Origin: a virus
IMG/VR virus record: IMGVR_UViG_3300033571_022641
Location: 1 to 34,990 of that record
Direction: 5' to 3' (one strand)
DNA length: 34,990 bases
Each line of letters starts with the position of its first letter. Within the stretch, counting starts at the first letter, position 1. Both the position numbers and the translations under genes were made by a program. Positions 1-7,421 of the stretch are shown piece after piece. Under the pieces are notes generated by a model. That model was not told where the DNA came from. It saw nothing but the letters and a program-made list of their open reading frames with translations, and made no database searches.

Positions 1-1653
1 CTTAACTGCGATCTTTGGTGACATTGTACCTTCAGAAATTGTCTGAATTGGTTCTGCCATCAAATAAGGCATGAATTTCAAACCTGGCTCTTCGTCTGTA
101 CCTTTGCGACCAACAAGAACGCGAGTATCTGTCCATTCCATGTTAGGATCAACATATACTGTCATACCTGCCAATGTTCCGATAGGATAAAGAGAACCAT
201 TGTTTTGATTGATTGTGTTTGCCATAGGAGCAAATGTGAATTGTGCAACATCTGCAAGTGCTGTAGCAACGTGAGCATTTGTAACAACAAAGTTTGCTGG
301 ACCACGACGGCCACGTGAAGCGATAATGTTACCAGCTGCAAGAATCTTGGAAACAACACGGCGTTGAACTGTTGACAAGTTCTCGAAACCTGTTGAGTTT
401 ACAAGGTAGAAATCGTTAACATCGATTGCAAGACCTGCAGCAGCTTTACCTGTATAAGTAACAGATGTTGTTGTTGCTGTTGAATCCAATGAGAAGTTCA
501 TAGTTTCGCCCATAACTTGCCAGAATTCATAGTTGTTTGACCAACCAAGAGCAAATGCACGACCTAAGATGTGCTTGTTGATAGATTGTGAAATCTCGTT
601 AACAAGTGCATTCTCAACCATAGCAACAACATCAATACCATACTGACGATTCAAATCTTGAATTTGCTCAGTTGTGATAGATGCTGCAACTTGGTAAGTT
701 GTTGCTTCTACGAATTTTGTATAAGCTTTCAAGCCCATAACGCGATAGTAGGTAGATTCACCAGTACCACGATCCATTGGCTGATAGCTTTGTGAAGGAC
801 TTACTAAGTCACCTTGCCAGTTATCTGCATCAGTTGGACCTGCACCTGAGAAACCATGAATATGGTTTTCAAGAGCATTCACCAAAGAAGCTGTTGCTGC
901 AGTTGCAACGAATGTTGCTGAACCACCTGTTGTATTTGTTGGAAGACCACCGCTATTTGTTGTAATAACTGCATCACCATTCAATACATCTGCTACTGTA
1001 ATAGTATCATTTGCTACTTTAGAAGCTGCTGCATCTGAAGCATATGTAACACTATATGTTGCCATAACTCTAAAAATAGGAAGACCAGAAATACGTGACT
1101 TACCGATATATTTCAATTCAATTGCATCGTATGTTCCGTTATCCATGTTTGTAGGATATGCTGCAACAGCACTTGTATCAACTGCCCAATATGTTGTACC
1201 AACAACAAGAGCACCTGCTGGAATTGTTACTGTAGCTGACAATTCAATGATTTCTGGCTTAGTTGCGCTGTCTGTTTTACCACCAGCATATACATAATCA
1301 AGATATGTAAGAACGCCAGCAGGACCTGACATAGGAACAACATTAACAATGTCAAAACCTACTGTCTTAGCAGCTACTTGAATAGCCAAAGGAAGAAGTG
1401 ATGGGAATTTATCACCAGAACCTTGGTTTGATGATGTGTAGAAACCAGATGCGCCACCACCAAAAGTTGGAGCAGCTACTGCACCCATACCTGGTGTACC
1501 ACCAAGAGTTTGGTAAGCAGATGATTCATTTAAGGTGTGATAGTGGCAATATTTAGAAAGCCAGTTGAGTTTTTCACGATCCTTAATACCAGTCTGGGAC
1601 TCAATAATAGGAGACCAGGTTTCGTGGATTTTTGCTTCATTTAAAACTTGCAT
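1..1653 (-). CDS. 23: Major capsid protein, T4 gp23-like (3' end outside window)
   Basis: Reading the minus strand from the ATG at 1653 gives 551 open codons that run off the window edge, so the C-terminus is missing. The protein builds the hexameric capsid shell. The stretch around residues 92-113 (AAKTVGFDIVNVVPMSGPAG) matches the T4 gp23 block with AFDICGVQPMNSPTG, and the region with MTVYVDPNMEWTDTRVLVG near the end matches the gp23 YRVYIDQYAKQDYFTVGYKG region. A Thr/Ala-rich segment of about 100 residues follows residue 190 and looks like a lineage-specific surface insertion. The N-terminus carries LNES at residues 41-44, where a maturation cut after Glu43 would fit (T4 gp23 is cut after residue 65). 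The upstream sequence is A/T-rich with no Shine-Dalgarno site. GC is visibly higher than in neighbouring genes. No promoter lies in the 29-bp gap, so it is probably co-transcribed with the protease gene. Confidence 0.9.
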   Translation of the reverse strand, partial: MQVLNEAKIHETWSPIIESQTGIKDREKLNWLSKYCHYHTLNESSAYQTLGGTPGMGAVAAPTFGGGASGFYTSSNQGSGDKFPSLLPLAIQVAAKTVGFDIVNVVPMSGPAGVLTYLDYVYAGGKTDSATKPEIIELSATVTIPAGALVVGTTYWAVDTSAVAAYPTNMDNGTYDAIELKYIGKSRISGLPIFRVMATYSVTYASDAAASKVANDTITVADVLNGDAVITTNSGGLPTNTTGGSATFVATAATASLVNALENHIHGFSGAGPTDADNWQGDLVSPSQSYQPMDRGTGESTYYRVMGLKAYTKFVEATTYQVAASITTEQIQDLNRQYGIDVVAMVENALVNEISQSINKHILGRAFALGWSNNYEFWQVMGETMNFSLDSTATTTSVTYTGKAAAGLAIDVNDFYLVNSTGFENLSTVQRRVVSKILAAGNIIASRGRRGPANFVVTNAHVATALADVAQFTFAPMANTINQNNGSLYPIGTLAGMTVYVDPNMEWTDTRVLVGRKGTDEEPGLKFMPYLMAEPIQTISEGTMSPKIAVK

Positions 1654-1682
1654 ATTAAAAAATTATTTTTTTTTCGTTTTTA

Positions 1683-3701
1683 TTAACGATTGAATTTGTT
1701 TGCTAATTGACTTGCTATGTTTGCAACGAAATCGCTGTTATATCCCAAGTCATTAGCGTTACCTACATCAAACTTATTATTTACTGACTCATTAAGATTT
1801 ACAGTCTTGCCTTTCATTTGATCAAGACCTCTTGTTGACCAGAAATTTTTAATTTGATATGCCGTATCCAAACGATACATTTTAGATTGTGCAACGATGC
1901 GATTCTTTTCATCTGTATTCATAGATTCCCAAATTGGAGCAAATTCTACAGGCATTTCCTGTATCCATTTTGGAGCACCATTACTAGATGTTGTCAATGC
2001 ATTATTCCAAATTCTAATAATATCGCTTTCGCCAAACCAAACACTCTCATTCAACGCTTTGACGACCTTTTGTTTTTTAGTTTCATCAAGAGCAAGGAAA
2101 TCGTTTTGTCTAGATTCACTCAAGAGTGACATGAATTGATAGTTATTCTTTTTAGCTACGGCTTCTACCTTTTGTTTTCTGACAGATTCCAATATAGCAT
2201 CAATTCTCTCATCGAGTGGTCTATCTTGATTTATATTTAAAGATGTGTTTTCATTAATTGATTCATTTACAGATTCATTTACAGATTCATTTACTGGATT
2301 TGTATTTTCAACAAAACCACCATTAATACTTTCTGCTACATATTCAGTATAACGAATAGTATTTTCTAAATGCTCAGACAAATAATCATTGTGTTGAATT
2401 GATTTATCCAATGTTTCTGCTAAGTAGTTTGAATACTTTTGTGTATTATCTACATTTTCAGCAATATAATCAGCATATTGTAAACCAATATCTAATTTCT
2501 CTGAAAGATAATTTGAATAACGGATGTTCTTATCTAAATTTTGTGCCAAATAATCTGAATAATTTTGTGATTTATTAAGATTTTCAGCCAAATAGTTTGA
2601 ATATTGAATACCTTTATCCAAGTTTTCAGCAATATATTCTGTGTAACGAATAGCTTCGTTAGTTTTCTTCGCTTGAACTTCAACTTCTTCACCAACATGT
2701 TCAGTATATTGGATACTCTTATCCAAACTTTCTGCCAAATAGTTAGTGTATTTTTGTGTTCTTTCAACATGTTCAGCAATATGCTCTGAGTAATTAATTG
2801 AATTATTTACATTTTCAGCAATATAATTACTATAATCACGAACACTTTGGGTATTTTCCGCAAGATAATTCGAGTATTCAATGACTTGATCAAGTTTTTC
2901 TGCCAAGTAATTAATATACTTAGTCATACGCTCAAACTCTGTTAAGAAATTCGCCGAAGTTTCGGATACATTTCCAGTCTTCATCTCATCGAGACGCTTT
3001 GTGATTCTCTCGAATTCTTTACGGATCTCTTTTGAGTAGTCATTCAAGACTTCCTCGGTTACATAATGATCCATTTTAGAAGGTTGATTTTTAGATTGCG
3101 GTTCTAGATTATCAATAGCATCTTCGACACTCGCATATTTTGAACTCATATCATAAATATTGATTGATTCGTTTGTAAATCCCAAAGATTCATTCAATCT
3201 TGAGAGTTGTGCATTTGCAAATCCAGGATCTGCAACAAGGTCATATGTAAAAATTCTTTTAATTTTTACAGATTTATCGGATTCAACGACACCAGCTGCT
3301 CTTGATGAAATTGACAATTGAACACCATCATCAATTAAAGCACGAGCATCTTTACCTGAACGTGTAGATAAAAGACGAACCTTACCAACAACTTGTCTTT
3401 TGCCATTATCATATTCAAGACTTTCAATAAGATGTGAAGCTTGTGATAAACGAACTTCAAAGTCTTGAGGATGATCCAATTGACCAGTAAGATTACCTAG
3501 TTTGATTTTCTCTTGTAGATAATCTAAATGTGGAAGGTATTCCTTTTCTTCATAAATTCTTCGGTTATTATTCTCAACGCCAAATTGACAGAATACACCT
3601 TCTAAGATATATCTATCATTTTCTTTGTCTTTAACCTGTAATTTATGATTGCTATTTTCAACAATCAGAACAACTTTTTGTCCATCGAGTGTCATATCCA
3701 T
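1683..3701 (-). CDS. 21: Prohead protease fused to scaffold-like repeat region (gp21 type)
   Basis: 672 residues. Residues about 28-165 form a T4 gp21-type prohead serine protease: NNNRRIY at 44-50, the His motif GQLDHP at 73-78 (His77) and the Ser motif SISSRA at 130-135. The protease cleaves scaffold and capsid precursors inside the prohead. Residues 262-464 hold fourteen tandem repeats of mostly 14 residues of the type YSNYLAENLDKSIQ, predicted helical and coiled-coil, followed by an NESV-rich linker (471-485) and a C-terminal domain (about 500-670). In T4 protease and scaffold (gp21, gp22) are separate genes; a fusion is inferred here because the repeat region looks like a core scaffold. 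LNES sites at 169-172, 550-553 and 636-639 lie at the domain borders and could be self-cleavage sites. It lies just upstream of gp23. A second ATG at 3695 is an alternative start. The protease call is strong; the scaffold role is inference. Confidence 0.85.
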   Translation of the reverse strand: MDMTLDGQKVVLIVENSNHKLQVKDKENDRYILEGVFCQFGVENNNRRIYEEKEYLPHLDYLQEKIKLGNLTGQLDHPQDFEVRLSQASHLIESLEYDNGKRQVVGKVRLLSTRSGKDARALIDDGVQLSISSRAAGVVESDKSVKIKRIFTYDLVADPGFANAQLSRLNESLGFTNESINIYDMSSKYASVEDAIDNLEPQSKNQPSKMDHYVTEEVLNDYSKEIRKEFERITKRLDEMKTGNVSETSANFLTEFERMTKYINYLAEKLDQVIEYSNYLAENTQSVRDYSNYIAENVNNSINYSEHIAEHVERTQKYTNYLAESLDKSIQYTEHVGEEVEVQAKKTNEAIRYTEYIAENLDKGIQYSNYLAENLNKSQNYSDYLAQNLDKNIRYSNYLSEKLDIGLQYADYIAENVDNTQKYSNYLAETLDKSIQHNDYLSEHLENTIRYTEYVAESINGGFVENTNPVNESVNESVNESINENTSLNINQDRPLDERIDAILESVRKQKVEAVAKKNNYQFMSLLSESRQNDFLALDETKKQKVVKALNESVWFGESDIIRIWNNALTTSSNGAPKWIQEMPVEFAPIWESMNTDEKNRIVAQSKMYRLDTAYQIKNFWSTRGLDQMKGKTVNLNESVNNKFDVGNANDLGYNSDFVANIASQLANKFNR
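2310..2918 (-). repeat. Fourteen tandem 42-bp coding repeats (14-residue coiled-coil units)
   Basis: Residues 262-464 of the protease-scaffold fusion are built of units beginning Y(S/T)xY(L/I)AE, thirteen of 14 residues and one of 21 residues (332-352). At DNA level this is an imperfect 42-bp period. Fourteen residues equal two heptads, so the array could form a long regular rod. Copies have diverged at third positions and at surface residues, so the array is old rather than a recent expansion. Confidence 0.9.
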
Positions 3702-3722
3702 ATGACCCCATATAATTTTAGA

Positions 3723-3737
3723 CCCTAAAAATTAGGG
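3723..3737 (-). other. Small hairpin in the leader of the protease-scaffold gene
   Basis: CCCTAA and TTAGGG form a six-pair stem with a three-base loop, 22 bases before the start codon and inside the leader expected from the promoter at 3777. There is no T-run, so it is not a terminator. It could stabilise the mRNA or tune translation; no function is shown. Confidence 0.35.
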
Positions 3738-3776
3738 AAAGGTTAGCCTTATACTCAAGACTCCCTTTATTTTTTA

Positions 3777-3784
3777 CTATATAT
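3777..3784 (-). promoter_or_regulatory. Putative late promoter ATATATAG for protease-scaffold and capsid genes
   Basis: On the minus strand this reads ATATATAG followed by TAAAAAA. It is one copy of an octamer that recurs before many genes in the window. It lies 76 bp before the ATG at 3701 and no other candidate is seen before gp23. Confidence 0.5.
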
Positions 3785-3871
3785 GAGTTATTTTTTACCT
3801 TTTTTTTAAAAAAAATGCGTTTTGGAGTGTATTTTGATGTTTTTTGCATATTTTTTTATGCAATTTTTTAA

Positions 3872-4756
3872 TTATGCGGTATTTTTATCTGTATTTCCCA
3901 TAAATAATGAGGACTCTCTCTCTCTTCTTCGTCTTAATCCCTTTTCATATTTTGTACCCAAATTAATCTTTTCTGTCTTCCATCGTAAAAATGCTTCTTT
4001 ATATTTCTTTTGATTAATTAAACTAGCAGTCTCAGAACTTGCAAACCCATGTCCACCAGCATTATATGCAAATGCAACACAAGCAGCGTACATATTTAAT
4101 GTCATAGGAACATGAATAGCTCCTTTAACAGCTTCCTCAAATCTTTGCAAATCACTTTTATAGAGTTCTTCTGCCTTTTCTTGAGTAATCCTTTCCCCCA
4201 TTTCGTATTGACTATTCAACATATGTCCATACCCAATAGCCCAATGTTTTACATCCCAGAACGGTTCAAGTCTTGCTCTACCCTCAAGTCCTCTTATAAA
4301 ATCTATAGCTTCATCTGTTAAATACCATTTATCCTTTTCAAGATAAACCCCCTTCATATCTTCCACAACTTCCTTTTTCTGCAAGTCTATAGACCAAGTT
4401 GATACAACTGAAAAATCTATATGTGGAAATATTTTTTCAAGTTCTTTAGCTAAAGAGTCTATTTTTACTATATCTTCTTTTCTTGTTACTATTTTTTCAG
4501 ATATTTCTATGAAATTAATAGACTGTAATGTTGCAATACCACTAGTACCCCTTAAGTTATTTACATCTAAAGTTATTCTCACCTCATCATTTGCTTCCAG
4601 TATATGAGCACCGTCTTTTAATAGCTTTTGATCGATTGCCTGTACCATTACATCTGGAAATCCCTTTTGTAATAATTCTTCTAATAAATTAAAAGGTACA
4701 AATATCTTAATACGATTAGTTACATCTGGACTATTTTCTAGAATCAAAGATTTCAT
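3872..4756 (-). CDS. GH24-type phage lysozyme with a 145-residue N-terminal extension
   Basis: 294 residues. Residues about 146-290 are a T4-lysozyme-like (GH24) muramidase that hydrolyses peptidoglycan: LEGRARLEP at 157-165 with catalytic Glu158, Asp168, the IGYGH motif at 174-178, and GLRRRRERE at 273-281, which matches the conserved GL-RRR tail of endolysins. The Thr that completes the Glu-Asp-Thr triad of T4 lysozyme is Ala173 here, and the spacing around it differs by a residue. Residues 1-145 are not recognised; they hold an FVPFNLLEELLQKGF helix and predicted beta segments, with no signal peptide. The extra domain and the short N-terminus MKSLILEN, which resembles a capsid-targeting peptide, allow a virion-associated role (baseplate or head) as well as an endolysin role. 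The gene has its own promoter-like octamer 20 bp upstream and no Shine-Dalgarno site. Confidence 0.85.
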   Translation of the reverse strand: MKSLILENSPDVTNRIKIFVPFNLLEELLQKGFPDVMVQAIDQKLLKDGAHILEANDEVRITLDVNNLRGTSGIATLQSINFIEISEKIVTRKEDIVKIDSLAKELEKIFPHIDFSVVSTWSIDLQKKEVVEDMKGVYLEKDKWYLTDEAIDFIRGLEGRARLEPFWDVKHWAIGYGHMLNSQYEMGERITQEKAEELYKSDLQRFEEAVKGAIHVPMTLNMYAACVAFAYNAGGHGFASSETASLINQKKYKEAFLRWKTEKINLGTKYEKGLRRRRERESSLFMGNTDKNTA

Positions 4757-4775
4757 GTAAGAAATTAATTTGATT

Positions 4776-4783
4776 CTATATAT
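4776..4783 (-). promoter_or_regulatory. Putative late promoter ATATATAG overlapping a stop codon
   Basis: The minus-strand octamer ATATATAG ends with the TAG stop codon of the upstream glycosyltransferase gene and lies 20 bp before the lysozyme start. The final Asn-Ile codons and stop are thus shared with the promoter-like element. Confidence 0.45.
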
Positions 4784-5507
4784 TCAGAATTTTAGTTGAA
4801 AATTGAAAATGTTTATCCCATTCTTCTTTTATTCTACAAGGATATTGATAATTATGACCCCATTTTCTTTCTTTATTGATTTGACTTAATCTTTTTTCAT
4901 ACAACTTTCGTCTTTCTTCTAATCTTTCAAGGCCGCCTATATTTTTACAATGTAGTAATTTTAATGAAGGATATTTATCATATACTATAGCCCCAGATGG
5001 AAAACATGCATGGCAACCATGTTTGAATCCGATTTCTTCTATAAGACTTGGATCAAAAATTGGTGTTTTGTCATACCATGTATCTCGCATTCCCTTTGTT
5101 ATTTCAGTCCATATTGGTTTATTTGAATCAGGTAATGTTTCAGACCACATAGAAAATCCAGTTGTCTGAGGTATACTTATTCCCTTTCTTTTACATGATA
5201 TTAAAAATGATTCTAAATCTGGGTGATAAATAAATTCATCTAGATCTAATACACAAACCCAATCATAATCTCTGAATTCTTTCCAAGCATTATTTTTAAT
5301 ATCTAAATAAACATCGTCCCTAATTTCACCGTTTGTATCATAAACTCTTCTTTCTACCAAGGGATGTTCATCACATATTTTAGCAGTTTCATCATCAGAT
5401 TGATTGTCATAGACAATAATTTTTTCGCAAAATTTTTCATAATGATTTAAAAATATTGGCATTAATGCTTGTTCATTCCAAGCAATTGTAATACATACCA
5501 TCTTCAT
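4776..5507 (-). CDS. Glycosyltransferase, GT-A fold, family 2/92-like
   Basis: 243 residues. The N-terminus has VCITIAWNE (4-12) and IIVYDNQSDDET (30-41), the nucleotide-sugar binding start of GT2/GT92 enzymes, and VLDLDEF at 86-92 supplies the Asp-x-Asp metal site. A His/Cys-containing block with FKHGCHACFPSGA in the second half is typical of GT92-like (DUF23) enzymes found in polysaccharide loci. It should transfer a sugar from an NDP-sugar to an unknown acceptor. Its start overlaps the stop of the upstream gene in an ATGA junction (5504-5507), so the two are translationally coupled. It ends a run of four glycosyltransferase genes. Enzyme class is secure; donor and acceptor are unknown. Confidence 0.8.
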   Translation of the reverse strand: MKMVCITIAWNEQALMPIFLNHYEKFCEKIIVYDNQSDDETAKICDEHPLVERRVYDTNGEIRDDVYLDIKNNAWKEFRDYDWVCVLDLDEFIYHPDLESFLISCKRKGISIPQTTGFSMWSETLPDSNKPIWTEITKGMRDTWYDKTPIFDPSLIEEIGFKHGCHACFPSGAIVYDKYPSLKLLHCKNIGGLERLEERRKLYEKRLSQINKERKWGHNYQYPCRIKEEWDKHFQFSTKILNI

Positions 5508-5998
5508 GGTAATTTACCTGTATGTTTAAGAATTATGTATTCTACATATTCTTCAGAATCTTTTTGATCTCTAATTAAATTTTCCCAGCTTTCTTTAAAA
5601 TAAAAAGGTACTGGATGAATTCCTATATTAATCCATAATCCAATACACATGTTTTCTTCTTCATCTTCTACACAATCACCGACACTATGACTTATATCTA
5701 AAGAAATAAGTGCTTCAAATATCAGTTCCATAGCTTTTGCTATTTCTTTAAATGTTGCTTCTAAATCATCTCCAGCGAAATGTATAGTATCTATCACTGA
5801 AACTACATAATCATCTGGGTCTACTCCTTCATCTATTATAGCTTGTTCAGCAGTTTTTAAGTCTAATTCAAATTCTTCAACACCTAATAGATTAATTATA
5901 AGTGTTGGATTACCATCTTCATCTTCACTTTTAATATAAACACCTGACCCCCATTTATTATTAAAAGCTTCAATTATGTAATCTGAAACATCTATCAT
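5504..5998 (-). CDS. Small acidic protein of unknown function in the glycosyltransferase cluster
   Basis: 164 residues from the ATG at 5998, which is preceded by GGAGAACATA and so has a good ribosome binding site; a longer reading would need a TTG that lies inside that site. I do not recognise the protein. It is acidic (many Asp/Glu, for example KSEDEDGNP near the N-terminus and EDEEENM in the middle) with alternating strand and helix character and no membrane segment. It overlaps the upstream glycosyltransferase by one base (TAATG) and the downstream one by four (ATGA), so all three are coupled in translation, which suggests a shared job, for example as an accessory protein. Confidence 0.7.
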   Translation of the reverse strand: MIDVSDYIIEAFNNKWGSGVYIKSEDEDGNPTLIINLLGVEEFELDLKTAEQAIIDEGVDPDDYVVSVIDTIHFAGDDLEATFKEIAKAMELIFEALISLDISHSVGDCVEDEEENMCIGLWINIGIHPVPFYFKESWENLIRDQKDSEEYVEYIILKHTGKLP

Positions 5999-6696
5999 TA
6001 TGTTCTCCAATTTAATGTATCCAAAACATTATTTCTATTATTAACATCATTTGATATGTGATAAACCCATTCAGTCTGATATTGTAAATTTTGTGGATAC
6101 ATATAGTTCCAGCATTCTTCAGAATATTCAAAAAATGTATCATTCATATCAGGCGATATACATCTTGCTGCATAATTAAACAGGGCTTGTTCATAAATTG
6201 CATTAAATCTATCATAATTCAATTCTGGCATAATACATCTTACCATATGACATAATCTTCTGAAAGTAGAAATATCAGCTAGCATAAAGCCTGTATTAAA
6301 ATACATATCTGGTCTTTCTATTATATTCAACATTTGTTGTTGTTGATTAATTCTTAAAAGATTATATGTATGTTGATTTAATGTATTTTGGTAATTACCT
6401 ATTCTCTCATTACCATTTTGAACTGCCCTCAATTTATTAGGAACAATCAAAGTAAAAGGAGTCGGTGTGTCTTGTCTAATTATGCAATCAGCATCGAAAA
6501 ATGCTACTTGATCATAATCCTTTACAATATGGTCAATATAAGCTTTTGTAAAGGTTATACCAAAAGAATCACCTAATATATTTTGATCGAATGAAATAAA
6601 ATCAGCATCCCATCTTTTAGATGCTTCAATCATCGAATCTTTAGAGTTTTGACTTTGGAAATCATTTATATCAATTGTTAAGACTACTCTTTTCAT
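5998..6696 (-). CDS. Glycosyltransferase, GT-A fold, GT8-like, paralogue of 6693-7421
   Basis: 232 residues from the ATG at 6696; this start has GGAGATC nine bases upstream, whereas the TTG twelve bases further up overlaps that site. The Asp-x-Asp motif is DAD at 68-70 in VAFFDADCIIRQDTPTPF, followed by a central segment with FNTGFMLADIS, the layout of GT8-like galactosyltransferase-type enzymes. It shares with its upstream neighbour the pattern of an N-terminal strand, RW-D at about 29-30, the DxD block followed by DTP-PF, ALFNY, an aromatic WNY and a closing H-containing segment, so the pair arose by tandem duplication. It overlaps that neighbour in an ATGA junction. Donor and acceptor are unknown. 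Confidence 0.8.
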   Translation of the reverse strand: MKRVVLTIDINDFQSQNSKDSMIEASKRWDADFISFDQNILGDSFGITFTKAYIDHIVKDYDQVAFFDADCIIRQDTPTPFTLIVPNKLRAVQNGNERIGNYQNTLNQHTYNLLRINQQQQMLNIIERPDMYFNTGFMLADISTFRRLCHMVRCIMPELNYDRFNAIYEQALFNYAARCISPDMNDTFFEYSEECWNYMYPQNLQYQTEWVYHISNDVNNRNNVLDTLNWRT

Positions 6697-7421
6697 TTTG
6701 ATCTCCAATCATAATCTTTTATGGTGTCTTTTATTTTCCAAAAGTTATATCCTGTAAAATGCCAGACATAACTATTCATTCTAGGTTCTTCAATAGGAGG
6801 CTCTAAATAATTCCAAGATTCATTTATAATAGTTAGATCATTCGGACGTATTCCCTGAACAATATAATTAAATAAAGCTTGTTCATAATGTGCAGAAAAA
6901 GAAAATATCTCTCGACCATCTGTTAAGGGAAGTGCTTGAGATATAGCTTTAAAAATAGACTTATGCCTTTTGGTAGAACATAAGAAAAATCCTGAATTGA
7001 AGAATTTATCTAAAAAGATTTCTCTAGATATATTCCATCCAAATTGTTGTTCTAGTATATTATAATAATACTCTTGATTATTATTCTTTACATTAAACCA
7101 CATCTCTTCATCCTTTTTATATCTTTGTGGATGAATGTCTAATGTAGCATAAAATTTATTTTCATCTGAAAAAACTTCAAAAGGATTAGGCGTATCAATA
7201 TGAATCAGCATATCAGAATCAAAATATACAGCCCTTTCGTAACCTTCTATTTTTTCAAATGAACATATTTTAGCAAAAGATGGATATAATCTAGTGTCAA
7301 ATATTGTTCGTATTTCTAAATAGTCACATCCCCATCTATCAGCAGCGTGAGAAATAGATTCTCTAGCATTAGATGACATGTGATTATTTATATTTACTGT
7401 CCAAACAAGATTCTTACTCAT
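6693..7421 (-). CDS. Glycosyltransferase, GT-A fold, GT8-like, paralogue of 5998-6696
   Basis: 242 residues. The metal site is DSD at 68-70 in AVYFDSDMLIHIDTPNPF. FNSGFFLCSTKRH and HYEQALFNYIVQGIRP in the middle and WNYLEPP with YVWHFTGYN near the end are the GT8-like blocks that also occur in the downstream paralogue. It probably transfers a sugar from an NDP-sugar. The stop codon of the upstream gene (7422-7424) directly abuts this start, and GGAG lies about eleven bases before the ATG, inside the upstream gene. The substrate is unknown. Confidence 0.8.
   Translation of the reverse strand: MSKNLVWTVNINNHMSSNARESISHAADRWGCDYLEIRTIFDTRLYPSFAKICSFEKIEGYERAVYFDSDMLIHIDTPNPFEVFSDENKFYATLDIHPQRYKKDEEMWFNVKNNNQEYYYNILEQQFGWNISREIFLDKFFNSGFFLCSTKRHKSIFKAISQALPLTDGREIFSFSAHYEQALFNYIVQGIRPNDLTIINESWNYLEPPIEEPRMNSYVWHFTGYNFWKIKDTIKDYDWRSK

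Noticed and set aside
2310-2918. Regular 42-bp period that might suggest a CRISPR array or satellite DNA
   Set aside because: The period is in frame with the protease-scaffold gene and encodes 14-residue coiled-coil units; the copies differ too much and there are no unique spacers.
3844-3863. TTGCAT/ATGCAA hairpin downstream of the lysozyme gene as a terminator
   Set aside because: On the minus strand, where the gene lies, no T-run follows; the T-run is on the plus strand, where no gene ends.
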